Below are positions 22,350 to 33,800 of a stretch of DNA of 37,752 nt, in pieces. The translations under genes were made by a program, and so were the position numbers. The notes under the pieces are model-generated. The model saw only the letters and a list, made by a program, of their open reading frames with translations, was not told where the DNA came from and searched no databases. Within the stretch, counting starts at the first letter, position 1; each line of letters opens with the position of its first letter. Source of the DNA: Reclinomonas americana ATCC 50394 (lineage: Eukaryota > Jakobida > Jakobea > Jakobida); contig PS015136.1 in NCBI GenBank assembly GCA_048213135.1, positions 36,734 through 74,485 on the forward strand, given 5' to 3'.

Positions 22350-25300
22350 ATGAAGTTCGGTGTGCAGCTGAGTCTGCACTCACTGACGAAATGGCGCAAC
22401 AACTATGTGCGATACAAGCGACTGAAGGACAAGATCCACGCAGTGGTCGCAGCTCACATTGCCACCGGGTCTGACTCTCTCTTTGTCTCCCCTTCCCTCA
22501 CACACACATCGCTCACTTTGCGCTCATCAGTGTGGCCATTGACTTGCTGCCTGAGGAAAAGTCGTTTGAGGAGAGCCTGCACTCAGATCTTCGGTTCGCA
22601 TCACACTTGTCTGTTTGCTCTCTCTCTTTCGTGCTCACACTGTGCACGTAGGGCGGTGAACAACTTTGTGGCGCTGCAAAAGGCGGCACTGGAGAGCGAT
22701 CTGTTTGCGTTTGAGCAGCGTTTGCGCGTGTCGTTGGCGAATGGATCGTCGGATCGCCATCGACGACCCGAGGACGAGGAAGAAGAGGAGCGTGGGATTA
22801 CACTGGAGGAGGTGTCGCGACTGCGTGCGCTGTGTGTGGACTTTGTGCAGCTGCGACACTTTGTGCAGCTCAACGCCGAAGGCTTTCGAAAGGTGCTGAA
22901 GAAGCATCGGAAGCACGCGCAGTATGCGCTCGATCCGCGACTCGATCCCGCCACGGCCTATCGACAGCCGTTTGCCGATCCCGAGTCTCTGGCGTGGTTT
23001 GGTTCGCTCACTTGCTGTGCACTGGCATACCCTCCCCTCCCCTAGAAAACCTACCTCGTTGCTGATCCCTCGGTTCGCAGCTCGTCGACTGCAGCACATT
23101 CGCTCGCTCTTCCAGCAGCGTGTCAGCGACGCTGTGAGCGAGACCGAGCTGTTCAAGCAACTGATGGAGATCACGTTGGAGGTGCCGCCGGTGGTGCGTC
23201 GGCAGCGATCGATCTGGCGTCGATACTCGTTTCGCGGCTCGTGGGTCCCGCTGGCGCTGTGCTTGTATCAAAAGGTGAGCATTGCGGGAGAGCTCGACTC
23301 GCACTGTCTCTTACTCTCTACTCCCTCGTTCAGTTCACGGAGACGTTTGTCAAGGCCGTCACATTGGCGACGGTGGTCTCCTTTGCCTGGAAGACGGAGA
23401 GTCAGGGCAACGCGGAGGCACTGCTGATGCCGCCGGGCGGCATCTCGCGATTCGCCTTTATCGGCTGCCTGTTTGGCCTGGTGTCGTTGTTCCGCGCCGC
23501 TGCACTGGTGTTTGCTGCGTACTTTGCTCACGATGCGCGACTCGTCGGTTGGATCTGGGGCACGGTGCGGGCGCTCAGCTTGTGGACTCTCGCGCAACTG
23601 TCGGTGTGTGCACTCTGTGTCTCTGTGGCTGTGTGTCTGCACCCCCTCGTTGAGTTGTGCGCCCGCGCAGCAATCTCCATGGCTGTGGAAATTGGTCTTC
23701 CTCCTGCTCCTCCTCGAACCCTTTGCCGGTGTGATGACCTGCGCGGCCGCGTCGCGCTTGTTGTGGGGCTCACGTCGCTTGTGGAAAGGTGTATTCTCCC
23801 CGCTCCGCTGTCATTTCTTTTTCCCCCTGTCTCCCTCACATGCGTTTCATGCAGCCGACGTGAGCCGACTGTACGAGCGCATGGCCATGATTGATGCCAA
23901 TGGCGCCACCGGCAACGGCATGAGCGATGAGACACCCATTTCGCGTGGCACCTACAGCCTGTTGTCGTTCGCCATGTCGGTGTTGGGCGTGCTCGGCGCC
24001 TTTGTGATTGCGCGTTACGGTTTCGGCATGTACGCGTGCTTGCTGGTGGCGGCGGCGTTGGCGTTTGTGGAGGTGCCGCTGTTCTCGCTCTCATCGCGCC
24101 CCAGCCGGGATCTGCGCTTGCCCGACCCGATTGTCACCTACCACATGTCGCCGGCGTCGCTTCTCTCGCAACACCACACGATGCGATGGACGATGATTGT
24201 GCTGCTGGCCTCGTCGCCGGCGTACCAGGCCTCACCAACCGCCGTCCTACTGGTGTGTGCCGGCCTCTCGCTGGCCGTGCGAATCGGCGAGTTCGTCGGC
24301 AAACTCTTGTCGTATTCCACGGGCGCACGGTTCGGCACATGCGCGTGGTGTCCGCCTCCTCTTTTTCGCTTGGACTCACGACGGTGCCTCTCACAGCTTC
24401 TCACTGAGTCGCGTGTCGCTGTATGCCACCTCGAGCTTTGCGCTCTTCGCCCTGCTGCCGTTTGTCTCCGAGTACGCCGACATGATGCGCGCTCCGTGGT
24501 GGATGCTGCAATTTAAGTTGCGCCTCCCCGTTGCCGACGTCCATGTCTTCCACTCTCGCTCTCTCTCATCATGGCTGTGTGCGCAGACTGCCGGCGCCTC
24601 TGTTTGGAGATGTACGACTCCTTCTCAGCTTTGTTATTCTGCTGACATTTAGCGTGTTCAACTACCTCGCCCGCACCACCTCGGCAGCGCTGCGGCACAG
24701 CACCGAGTCTCACGCCCCGTCCACACTCGGCGGCCCATTGGATACGCGGCTGTGGCTGTTCAAAGTCGTCAAGAGCTTCTTCTCAGTGCTCGCCGGCGTG
24801 TTTGTGGAGGTGACACACTCACTTTTGCTTGTCGATCACTCACATACTCACTAACCTTGCGTGCTCGACAGAGACCATTTACCAACGTCCTCAATCTGTC
24901 GTTCATGTCGCTGGCGCTTGGCATCGTCACGTCGGTGCTCGGTGTGCTCGAGGCGTGGTCTGCACCGAAAATCATCAACGCCTCGGCCGACGCGGAGATG
25001 GCAGAGCTGGGTTTCGAGCGGCGCGGCCGTTTCATTGTGGTCGAGGGGCTTGATGGTGCGTTTTTCCCCTTCATATACCCCGAACTGTGTTTAAGAATTC
25101 CTCACCACTGCACACTGGTGTGAGCAGGATCGGGCAAGTCGACGCAGTTGGCCATGCTGGAGACCAAGCTGCGACTGGCGGGTTTCGATGTGGTGACCAC
25201 CGGGTGGAACTCGTCGTCGATGATGGCCGAGTCCATCAAGGCCTCGAAGCGTCTGCGTCACATGCGGCGTCGCACGTTTGCGCTCAGTCAGGCCACCGAC

Positions 25301-27845
25301 TTGTCGGAGCAGTTGTACGACGTGGTGCTGCCGGCGCTGAGGTGCTGCTGCATGCTGTTGTACGGACCACCTTGTGTATGCTCACGTGTTAATGCTTGCA
25401 GTGCTGGCAAGATTGTTCTCTCCGATCGCTACTTTTACACGAGCCTGGCGCGCGACACCGTGCGCGGCAGCGACCGCGTGTGGCTGGAGAATTTGTACGC
25501 CAACATGATTCAGCCGGATCTCGTCATGTACTTCCGCATCCCGGTGGAGACCGCCATCTCGCGCGTGGTGAAGCGGCGCATGGCCAGCAGCGCGCACGCG
25601 GTCGGTGAGTCCGACGACGACGAGGACGACTTGTCGGACGACGACCTGCGGGGATCACTGACCGACAGCCTACCGGTCGAATATCTCGAGACGCGTCCGC
25701 GCTCGCGACAGCCCCCGTTTGTCAGCAAGGTTCTCCCCTCTCCCCTCTCCACGGCCACCAGCGCAGCGGCGCCGTCTGCATCTCGCCGTTCATTTCCGCC
25801 GACGGGCGTGGTGGAGGACGGCGAGGGCGAAGATGTCGATGTGCGACGCCGCTCGCACTCATCGGCGCTGGGTGTGGTCACCAGCAGTGGCAGCGACAGC
25901 CACAGCAGCAGTGGATTCGGCCATGGTCTGGCGCACGCGGCCGATGACAAGGACGACGGCGAGCCGCAGTTGTCGTTCTACGAGGCTGGTCTCGATCTCC
26001 ATCTCGAGGATGATCCGCTAAAGGTACCAGGAACCACAGCTGTGTGCGTGGCGTTGCGCTCACTGTGTGTGGTGTTGCGCGCAGAATTTCATCTCGTTCC
26101 AGACGCTGGTGTCGGACCAGTATGACATTCTGGCTGATGGTGTGTGTGTGTACTGCTGTGCTTGTTGCGCTGACGCATTGCCACCAACATTTGTTCTTCT
26201 CTGCACCTTTTTGCAGCGTACGATTTCAAAGTGTTTGACGCCACGCAGGCCATGGAGTTGCAGCACGAGATCGTGATGCATCATGTCAACAGGATCCTCG
26301 TGCAAGGTCCGCATGTGCGCACCAACGTGCTTAACGCCTTCGACAAGAACCCCGAAGACGATCCGCCAAAGATGCGCTCAAATTATCTGCGCGGGCACGC
26401 CTGGAGCGGTCTTCATTTCTACTTTCGCAACATGCACCAGGTGAGCGCTGCGAGCGTGAGTGACTGTTCTTCCCGAGCCGTCCATCTAAGCCACGCCAAC
26501 AGACCATGCTGGAGCGCACCGAGGAACTGATGGATCTCGGCCCGATGCCGCGCGTGTTCTTGCACGGAAATCCACACATTGACAACTTTGCCAAGGTTAT
26601 ATCTTGGTGCCGGCGCTGTTCCGCGGAGAATGCCCTAACCCCACTCACGTGTGTAGGGCGTGGCCGGCTCTGCCTTGTTGGACTTTGATCGCTCCAAGTT
26701 CGGTCCATACGCCTGGGATCTGCTGCGCCTGATGGTGTCGCTCTCCATCCGCTCCAAGAGCGCTTCGACGCACCTATTGCACTGGTCGCTCGTGCGTGCC
26801 GTGCAGGAGGGCTACTTTTGGGGCTTCCTACATCCCGACATGCCCCTCCGCGACATGCAAAAGCTGTCGGTTTGTGCGCTTCACGATCGCCTCCTTGCCG
26901 CGTTTCTCCTTGCTAATTTCGCGCACAGGTGGCTCGCCCGTTGCCCGAGGAGGAGACGACGAATGCGTACCTTGCCGCCAATCGTGGCTGGGCCATGGAG
27001 ATGCGTGAGAATCAGCTGCCGGTGGACGACGAGAATGTGCAAACCCTGGTGCGCTTGTACGCCGAGTCGCGTGGCGAACCGAGACTGCTTTCCGAGTTTC
27101 GTCATCTGTTGCTCCTCTCCTCCAACCAGCGAGCTCAACGTCGGGTTGCACGAAACACCCTTTCTCATACGCAGCTATCGCATCGAAGAAGCTGGTCGTG
27201 GTTTCGGGTCCATGGCCGTTCGCGATCGATACTTGGTGGTGTTGGCGCCCACCGCCGCCGCCGCTGCCACGGATCGCCTATTCCTCGACATAAAAGAGAC
27301 TCGACGCGACCCCGACACGCGCTACTTTGCCAATCCATTCGACCACAATGGCAAGCGCATGATCGCAGCTGGCAAGCTGTACGCTCCGAGCTGGGTTGAA
27401 CGGGAGGTGAGTGTGGGTGTGAGAGAGAGAATGAGGTGCAATTCGTGTATTCACGACTCTTCGTGCAGGGGTTTGCCACGCTGGGCGATGTCGAGTATCA
27501 CATTCGACAGATACCGCCACAGACAATCAAGCTGAAAGGACTGTTGAACCTGGCCGACGCGCGTGACTTTGCGTACACGGCGTCCACTCAGCTCGGTCGA
27601 GGTCATCGCCTCTCGCTGCAGCCGGCCTGGTCGCCGCGTGATTTGCTGGCCCACCTGGAAGAGTTGCGACAGTGTTGCTCTTCTTGTCCTCAGGTGCGCT
27701 TGCACCCTCAACCGATCTCTCTCCGTGCAGCAATCTGCCGACCATCATCGATGTGGCTAATCAGTTGCGACAAGAAATCACGGGAGCGTACTGGCGCTAC
27801 CGCGCCAAGTGCGACGTTGCCGAACGCAACTTTAACAACAAATAA
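22350..27845 (+). CDS. SPX - multi-pass membrane - thymidylate-kinase-like - DUF2252-like fusion protein
   Basis: Twenty exons give 4311 nt (1436 residues) with every phase closing: 22350-22468, 22531-22593, 22652-23001, 23081-23274, 23334-23603, 23671-23788, 23855-24329, 24397-24516, 24587-24809, 24872-25055, 25128-25341, 25402-26023, 26085-26139, 26217-26440, 26503-26595, 26657-26869, 26929-27107, 27130-27406, 27469-27671, 27731-27845. Residues 1-175 are an SPX domain: MKFGVQL start, WRNNYVRYKRLKDKI, and the Lys-rich LNAEGFRKVLKKHRKHA helix that binds inositol pyrophosphates. About residues 245-675 hold roughly ten hydrophobic segments. From 695, a P-loop kinase of the thymidylate-kinase superfamily: VVEGLDGSGKSTQ, DRYFYTSLARD, SFYEAGLDL, VFDATQ. 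Residues 1020-1436 resemble DUF2252: HGNPHIDNF, LDFDRSKFGPYAWDLLRL, IPPQTIKL. One exon (24872-25055) encodes both the last membrane helix and the start of the P-loop, so membrane and kinase parts belong together. Confidence 0.85.
27108..27129 (+). other. Candidate 22-nt intron
   Basis: Between LLSEFRHL and ELNVGLHET the reading frame shifts by one base. Removing GTTGCTCC...AACCAG (22 nt) restores it, and no other GT-AG pair nearby gives the right phase. The alternative is an assembly deletion inside a normal intron or a small frameshift. Confidence 0.5.
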
Positions 27846-27896
27846 TCGACACCCAATCCCACTAGTGTATAGAGCAACCAACCTCGCATGTTTATA
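27846..27896. other. 51-bp convergent spacer between two genes
   Basis: The TAA of the SPX fusion gene (27843-27845) and the stop of the ankyrin gene (27897-27899 on the minus strand) are 51 bp apart, so the 3' untranslated regions probably overlap. The spacer is AT-richer than its surroundings. Confidence 0.7.
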
Positions 27897-30800
27897 TTAC
27901 TCATTTGCATTGTCGTTCTCCGTGAGACCCAGCGATTTGAAGCATTGCATCACGTGCCGCACGCGGAGCAAATTCTCACGGCAGCGTCCCAGCCGGTCGT
28001 TGAAGTGCTGATGCACGATGAGCTCCAGCTCATCGCGATCGGCGGCCGCGAGGTCCTTGACGCGCACATAGCCGGCATTGTGGAACCACGAGAGGAGGCG
28101 GAGTACGTAATCGTCACTGTTTCGCCGGCCGACCAGTGGAGTGTCGATCAAGAGCGACGACTTCCACAGGCGCACTTTGGCGACCACCGTCGGTTTCACC
28201 ACCGGGTACCACCGACGGCGTCGAATGCGCACGGCCGCCGGTAGAGCCTCTGGCCTCCTGGTCGGCAAGTACTGCTCCTGTCGCCCGGTGACAGTGATAG
28301 ACTGCAGTGCCGGTGCGCACGCGACCAGTCCGCTCAACGCGTCGTCCACGTGGTGCACATCTGTGTTGGATCAAGAGCCATGTGAGCAACAGTATCCATG
28401 TGCTCTCTCTCTCTCTCTGCTGTGGCAAACACAAACCAATGAAAACAATGCTCGTCAACAGCGGCAGGGTGCACAAAGTTGGATCCAGCAAGCGCAATTC
28501 CAAGGCATCCACCCGACGCAATGTCAGTTGACGCAGCGACGGCGCGCATGCAGCAACGGCCGACCGCAACGAGTGCGAATGGCAGAGCTCCACTGGAGTG
28601 CAACTGAACGTCAGAATAACAGTAATCAAGAGTGACGGCCGTGTCAGTGACACCTCACCTTCTGAAATCACCAAGTCTTCCACCGCCTGACACCGCTCAA
28701 TGTGCACACCACCAATTGTGGCTCCGAGGAGACTACAGTGAGCCACGGCCACTGACGGGTTCGCAGCACTCGGCAAAAGCGGGAGAGCGCGCCGAGGATC
28801 GACGCTGGCCGCACCGCAGCGGAGCGACATGAAGTGGAGCAGCGCCTCCCGGGCGCGCCGGCAACCCGCTCGTGTATACAGACGTGCAGCAGGAGCAGGA
28901 ACGGCAAAGTGATGGATACGATGCCGCGGCCTGGCTGGCAGGGGCAGAACATGGAGACCGTCGACGTCCTCATCAAACTCGGCGACCCAGTCCACCGCAA
29001 TGGCTGGTCCCACCTCGTCGGCATCGACTGGCAGCTGCAACAGGTCGACCACCAGCGGCGCCGGCCGTGGCTGGCGTCGATTACGCTCACGAACCTCTTC
29101 TTCATCGGCGTCGTCTTCCGCTGCCCTTGGTGCGCCATCCAGTAGGGCGGACAACTGGCTCGGAATGGTGTCACCTGCGGCGAATAGGACGAGTCAAACA
29201 AGTGCACAGCGCATCGCACTCACTCACTCACGCAACATTGTGCATCAATGCTGCGCAGTGCAGCCAGCATCGCATCAGGCAGGTAAGTTCTGCAATATCC
29301 GAGTAGCACATCCAGAATGTCGTGCGATTCTCCCAGCACTGCAATGATGGTGGTCAGCAGGTGATCACCAAGTTGCACTTCCTCTTTCCCCTCTCTCTGT
29401 CGCTCACCAGGCTTATCGAGATATCCCGGCAGCTGCACAAGCACACACGATGGATCGCCATTCATGCACGAAATCTTATACGAGTAACCCGGCAGCTGCT
29501 GATCGTCGTCGTCTGCTGGTCCGAGCTCCAGCGCAATGCAGCACACTTGGCGGACCAGGCAATCGGCCAAGGCGCGGTACTTGTTGTGTGCCTCGTTGAG
29601 AGCATCGTCAAGCTGCAGAAGCACGAGGGGAGTGAGGGAGAGGCATGCAAGAGCAAGAGTTGAGGAGGAACATGGCAAACCAGCTTCAGCAAGGCGCGCA
29701 CATGCCGGTACGTCAAAAACGCATGATGGACAATGCGCTGCAGTTGATTTGCCAGCTCTGACGCCGCTCTGCTCTTCCCACTCGCCGTATGCTCCACCAG
29801 TTCTCTCACCACAACACGCGTTGCATCCACCCACTGTTCGCGGAACATGCGCAAGTCGATCATGAAGTTGCAGTCACCACCGGCGATTCGCATGACTGTT
29901 TCCTCCACTTGTTGTGCTGCGCGCACCATCATGATTCAACACTCCCGGCGACCAGTTGTGCGAGAGACAGACAGCTGCAAGAGGCGCGCACCATGCTCCG
30001 CGGTCTTGCTGTAGAACGTCTCGAGTGCACTGACCACGGCAGGCGCAAACAGCACAATGCTGACGGCTTCGGTGAGATCTGCGGGCACACACGTGTGAGA
30101 TGAAGGGCCAGGGAGAGAGAGAGAGAAGGAAAGATGAACGTAACCTGGCGCGGCCCAAATGTCGGTCTTGATGGTCAGTGTGCTGCCCTCCAGCTGTGTC
30201 ACCCACAGAGTTAGTCCACGTACGCAGAAAGAGGAAGGAGAGAGATAAAAAATCGCGGTACCTTGCAGGCACTGGCCAGCGGATGTTCATACGAGTGCTC
30301 GAGATGAATCTCCGAGACTGCTCGCAGTGTGCGCAAAATGTGGCGAGCAAGCAGTGCACGTAGCGAACGCTGCGCGCAACGAAAAATCAGGAGGAGAACA
30401 GTGAGCAACCAAAGAGGAGAGATAGAGAGTGTCCAACGGCCCACACGCAACTGTCAACTTCATAAACTTCTTGTCGTACCGCGAGGTGATGGCAAACTGC
30501 GTGCCGTACCACGACCGCAAGCTCGCTACCACATCCTCCACGGGCGACACATGCCGAGTAAACAAGTCGCACAACGCCATAGGCCGTGTGGGGTCGTCCG
30601 GCAAGATATCGTCGAGAGCCTGTGTCACCGACGGCCAGTGCACAGTCATGCGCCAGCGATCTGTAATGTCGTCCAGCATGGGCAGCAGATCAAAGTTGAC
30701 CGGATTGATGGGCAGCTCCCGCATGCATCGCGGACTGATAAAGTGATACTGAAGTTGTCGACGCAGTTGCTGCAGTACATCATCGCCGCCACCACAATCA

Positions 30801-33800
30801 TCAGCAAACAAGAGCGTGCAACCGAACGACACACAGATAACTCGCTTACCTGGGGAATGATACGCGACTGCAGCGCCAGTGCCGCGGCCTTGTTGTTCAT
30901 CTCTTGCAAGCGTTGACGCAACATTGGCGGCGGCACCATCTGACCTCCTATCCAGCAATTGCCGTACTCGTCGTCGTCAACGAGGAACACAAAGTAGATG
31001 CGATCGCGTGTCAACTTGTTCTTGGATACGACGAACGGATCCTCCTGCGGGTCGCACGCTTGCAACACCAATTCGACCGAGTCCACACCAAACACCTCTT
31101 GACGTGCGGCCTCAATCTCGCGCGTGAACGGACCCTGCTGCAGCGACAGCAGTGGCTCGTAGACGCTACGACACATGGTCATTAGCTCGGCGGCATCGTC
31201 CTAGACGAGGAAATGAGCAAAAAGTTGCGCGTCGCTCTCGCGAACAACAGACGCAAGCAGTAGTACCTCGTACAAGTGCATCCGGCTGCGTGAGGATCTG
31301 CAGTGACGGTGAATCGACTCCCAGTCGATGGTGATGGTCAGGCGGAAGAGCGACTTGTCGAGTTCGCGATCCGGCCAGTGACGAAGCGGGCGGAGATTGG
31401 CGAGTTTATACTCTTCGACACGACGCCATGCCTCCTCCAGTTGCCGCTCCACGTGGGGAATGAGCAACTGCTGTGTTGGCGTACGTGGTGCGCCGTCGAT
31501 GACGCCCACACGCAGGCGGACTGCACCACCAATGTCGGCCACCGTGCAGGCCACTTGCTCTGCAAATTGCACACACAAGAGGGTGACTTCCAAGCTTCCG
31601 TTTCAACAGGGACACAAGTGCAAGCGCACCTGGAACGGTTGTGAACGAGACAGAAACGGTACCACCAAAGCGCGGATAGCCCCGTTGCAGCAGCTGTGCC
31701 ACATGTCCGAGACACTATCGACAAGCAGCTTGGTGAGTTCAAGCAGCGAGAAGTGTGCACTGACATCCTACTCCTCAGCCCACCGTCGCCGTTGGCAGTG
31801 CACTGATGAAAATGCATTGAGACATGGCATCCCCGCGACAGGCGGCTGCGAGAGTCGCCCAGTCGACTTGCACCACCAATCCCGGGCACACACGGGCCAG
31901 CGCCGGCACAGCTTCCGCATTGAATTCGTCAATATAGTCCTCCACTCTGCGGTGCATCCAGTCAAAGTCACCAGCTGCCGCGGCTTGCAGCCGAGCCAAG
32001 TGCCGCAGATCGAGCCACGACAAGGTGCTGCGCGTCTCCGAAGTGGGAACCACCGAGAACGTCGTCTCGAATGCAGGCACCCGCGCCAGCCGCCGATCGG
32101 CCGCTACAGTCGGCAGTTCCACGTCGGGATGCCACTGCTGCTCGACTGTTTCGAGTTGTGCTCCAGAAAGATCTGTACCCATGCTGTGAGAGTCACCCCC
32201 CTCCTCTGCAGTGGTGCCACGAAAACAGACGCAACTGTGGTACCACAGCCGAACACGTGGATTGTGCTCCAACCAATGCCGCTCGTCGCCAGCGGGCAGC
32301 AGGTATGGCGGCAACACCGCCGCCAGCGCCGCTGCCGTACTCACATGACCGACGGCGAGAGCCTCTGCAATCGGGTTGCATTCACCGGGACCCAGCACAG
32401 GGCTCAACAGCTCGCTCAGTTCGGCAAGTGTCATATGTGCCGTGGCCCGCTCCAGCGCTGCGCAGTTGGTCAGTCCATGCAAACACACTCTGAAAATCGA
32501 TCACGAGGAGACGCACCCACGGCCACCAAGTCAGTCAGTCCGTGTCGAGCAACAAAGGAGAGCACTGCCGGCCCCACACCGGCTCCAACATCCACCATGC
32601 GATGCAGCGCGACCTCAAATCCCCTTACCAGATGCTGCTGCATCGACAACTCGAGTGCGCTCTGTACGACCTCTGCGTGCTGCTCCAGTGGTTCTGGCAG
32701 CACCTGCAGCAGCCGCACCAGGCTGGCCTCACAATCGCCTCGCAAATTCGCTAATTCGCGAAGCACTTGCGCCGGTGGAATGCCCGCTTGCCGCACATGC
32801 TCGACTGCACCAAGCGACGAGATTGAGCAACAATCGTCTCTTAACGTGACAGCGACAAAAACGCAACTGGCGGAGGGGCGAGAGAGGAGGACATGCCATG
32901 TATCCCATCGCGTGTGCTTGCAGGTTTGCGGTACTACAGTGGCCTCCGCGGCGACGGCCGCCGGCGTTTGCAAGAGGTCGCGGAAAAGACCGCACGCACC
33001 CAGCTGTTCCGTCATGCCCAAGAATTCGTCTGCAACTGCAGCATCATCGACGCCAATTCCACGCAGTGTGCGCAACACGTGTGTGTGACCGCACACACGC
33101 GCCATGACCGCGCAGGCCATCTGTCCGTCGGCCCCCGGTGTGCTCCACTGGTGGAGATGGGATATATGAGAGATGCTCTTCCTCTCCGTGAAACCACAAA
33201 GAAGAACACTCACCGACAACGGCGTCCACACTTCCACTCCGTGTTCTTTATGGACCTGCGAAATGACCGCAGCGAAACCACGCTCGGCGCAAATCTCCTG
33301 CACACTCTGCTGCGGTCCGTCCACCTCCTGTGCGTACGTCGCACATCATGTCAGTGGCGAGAAGTCCCCACTTTGATTGGGAATAAGCACGTACTCGTTG
33401 CAGCAACAGGTCGGGTGAGTAATGCTGATCGCTGAGATAGGAGAGCAATGTGGCCTCACTGGCATGCCGAGCCAACGTCAGGACAGCCGGTCGCCGCGGC
33501 AATACGCCATACTGATCACGGAACAAGTGTGCCAAATTGAGAGCGCCGCGTGCCAACGCCACATCGGTCCACGACACGGTGCCATCCTCCGTAAGTGGAC
33601 TCTGCATGTAGACGAGAGGATTGTCGCACTGCGCCACAATGCGAGCCACAATGTGACTTGCTCCACAACGCACAGCGAGGCCAAGCTCGCTGCCCACGAG
33701 AATCTGCACGCATAAATGAGAACTGAAATATGACGCGATGTGTCGCCTCCGCACGCAATTCAAACCTTGCGGACGCAGCGCGGCCACGTGTCCACCACAG

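Noticed and set aside
24900-25060. Start of a separate kinase gene at the Met in the last membrane helix
   Set aside because: The exon 24872-25055 begins in frame with the upstream exon, has a normal acceptor and no promoter-like spacer before it, so a single fused gene is preferred.
29226-29237. Stronger-looking GTGAGT donor four bases downstream of the GTTGCG donor on the minus strand
   Set aside because: Using it changes the phase and breaks the next exon; GTTGCG at 29236 gives the correct junction.
31397-33088. 563-codon plus-strand ORF
   Set aside because: It lies antisense to several phase-consistent exons of the ankyrin gene and is Cys/Ser/Arg/Thr-rich without domains.
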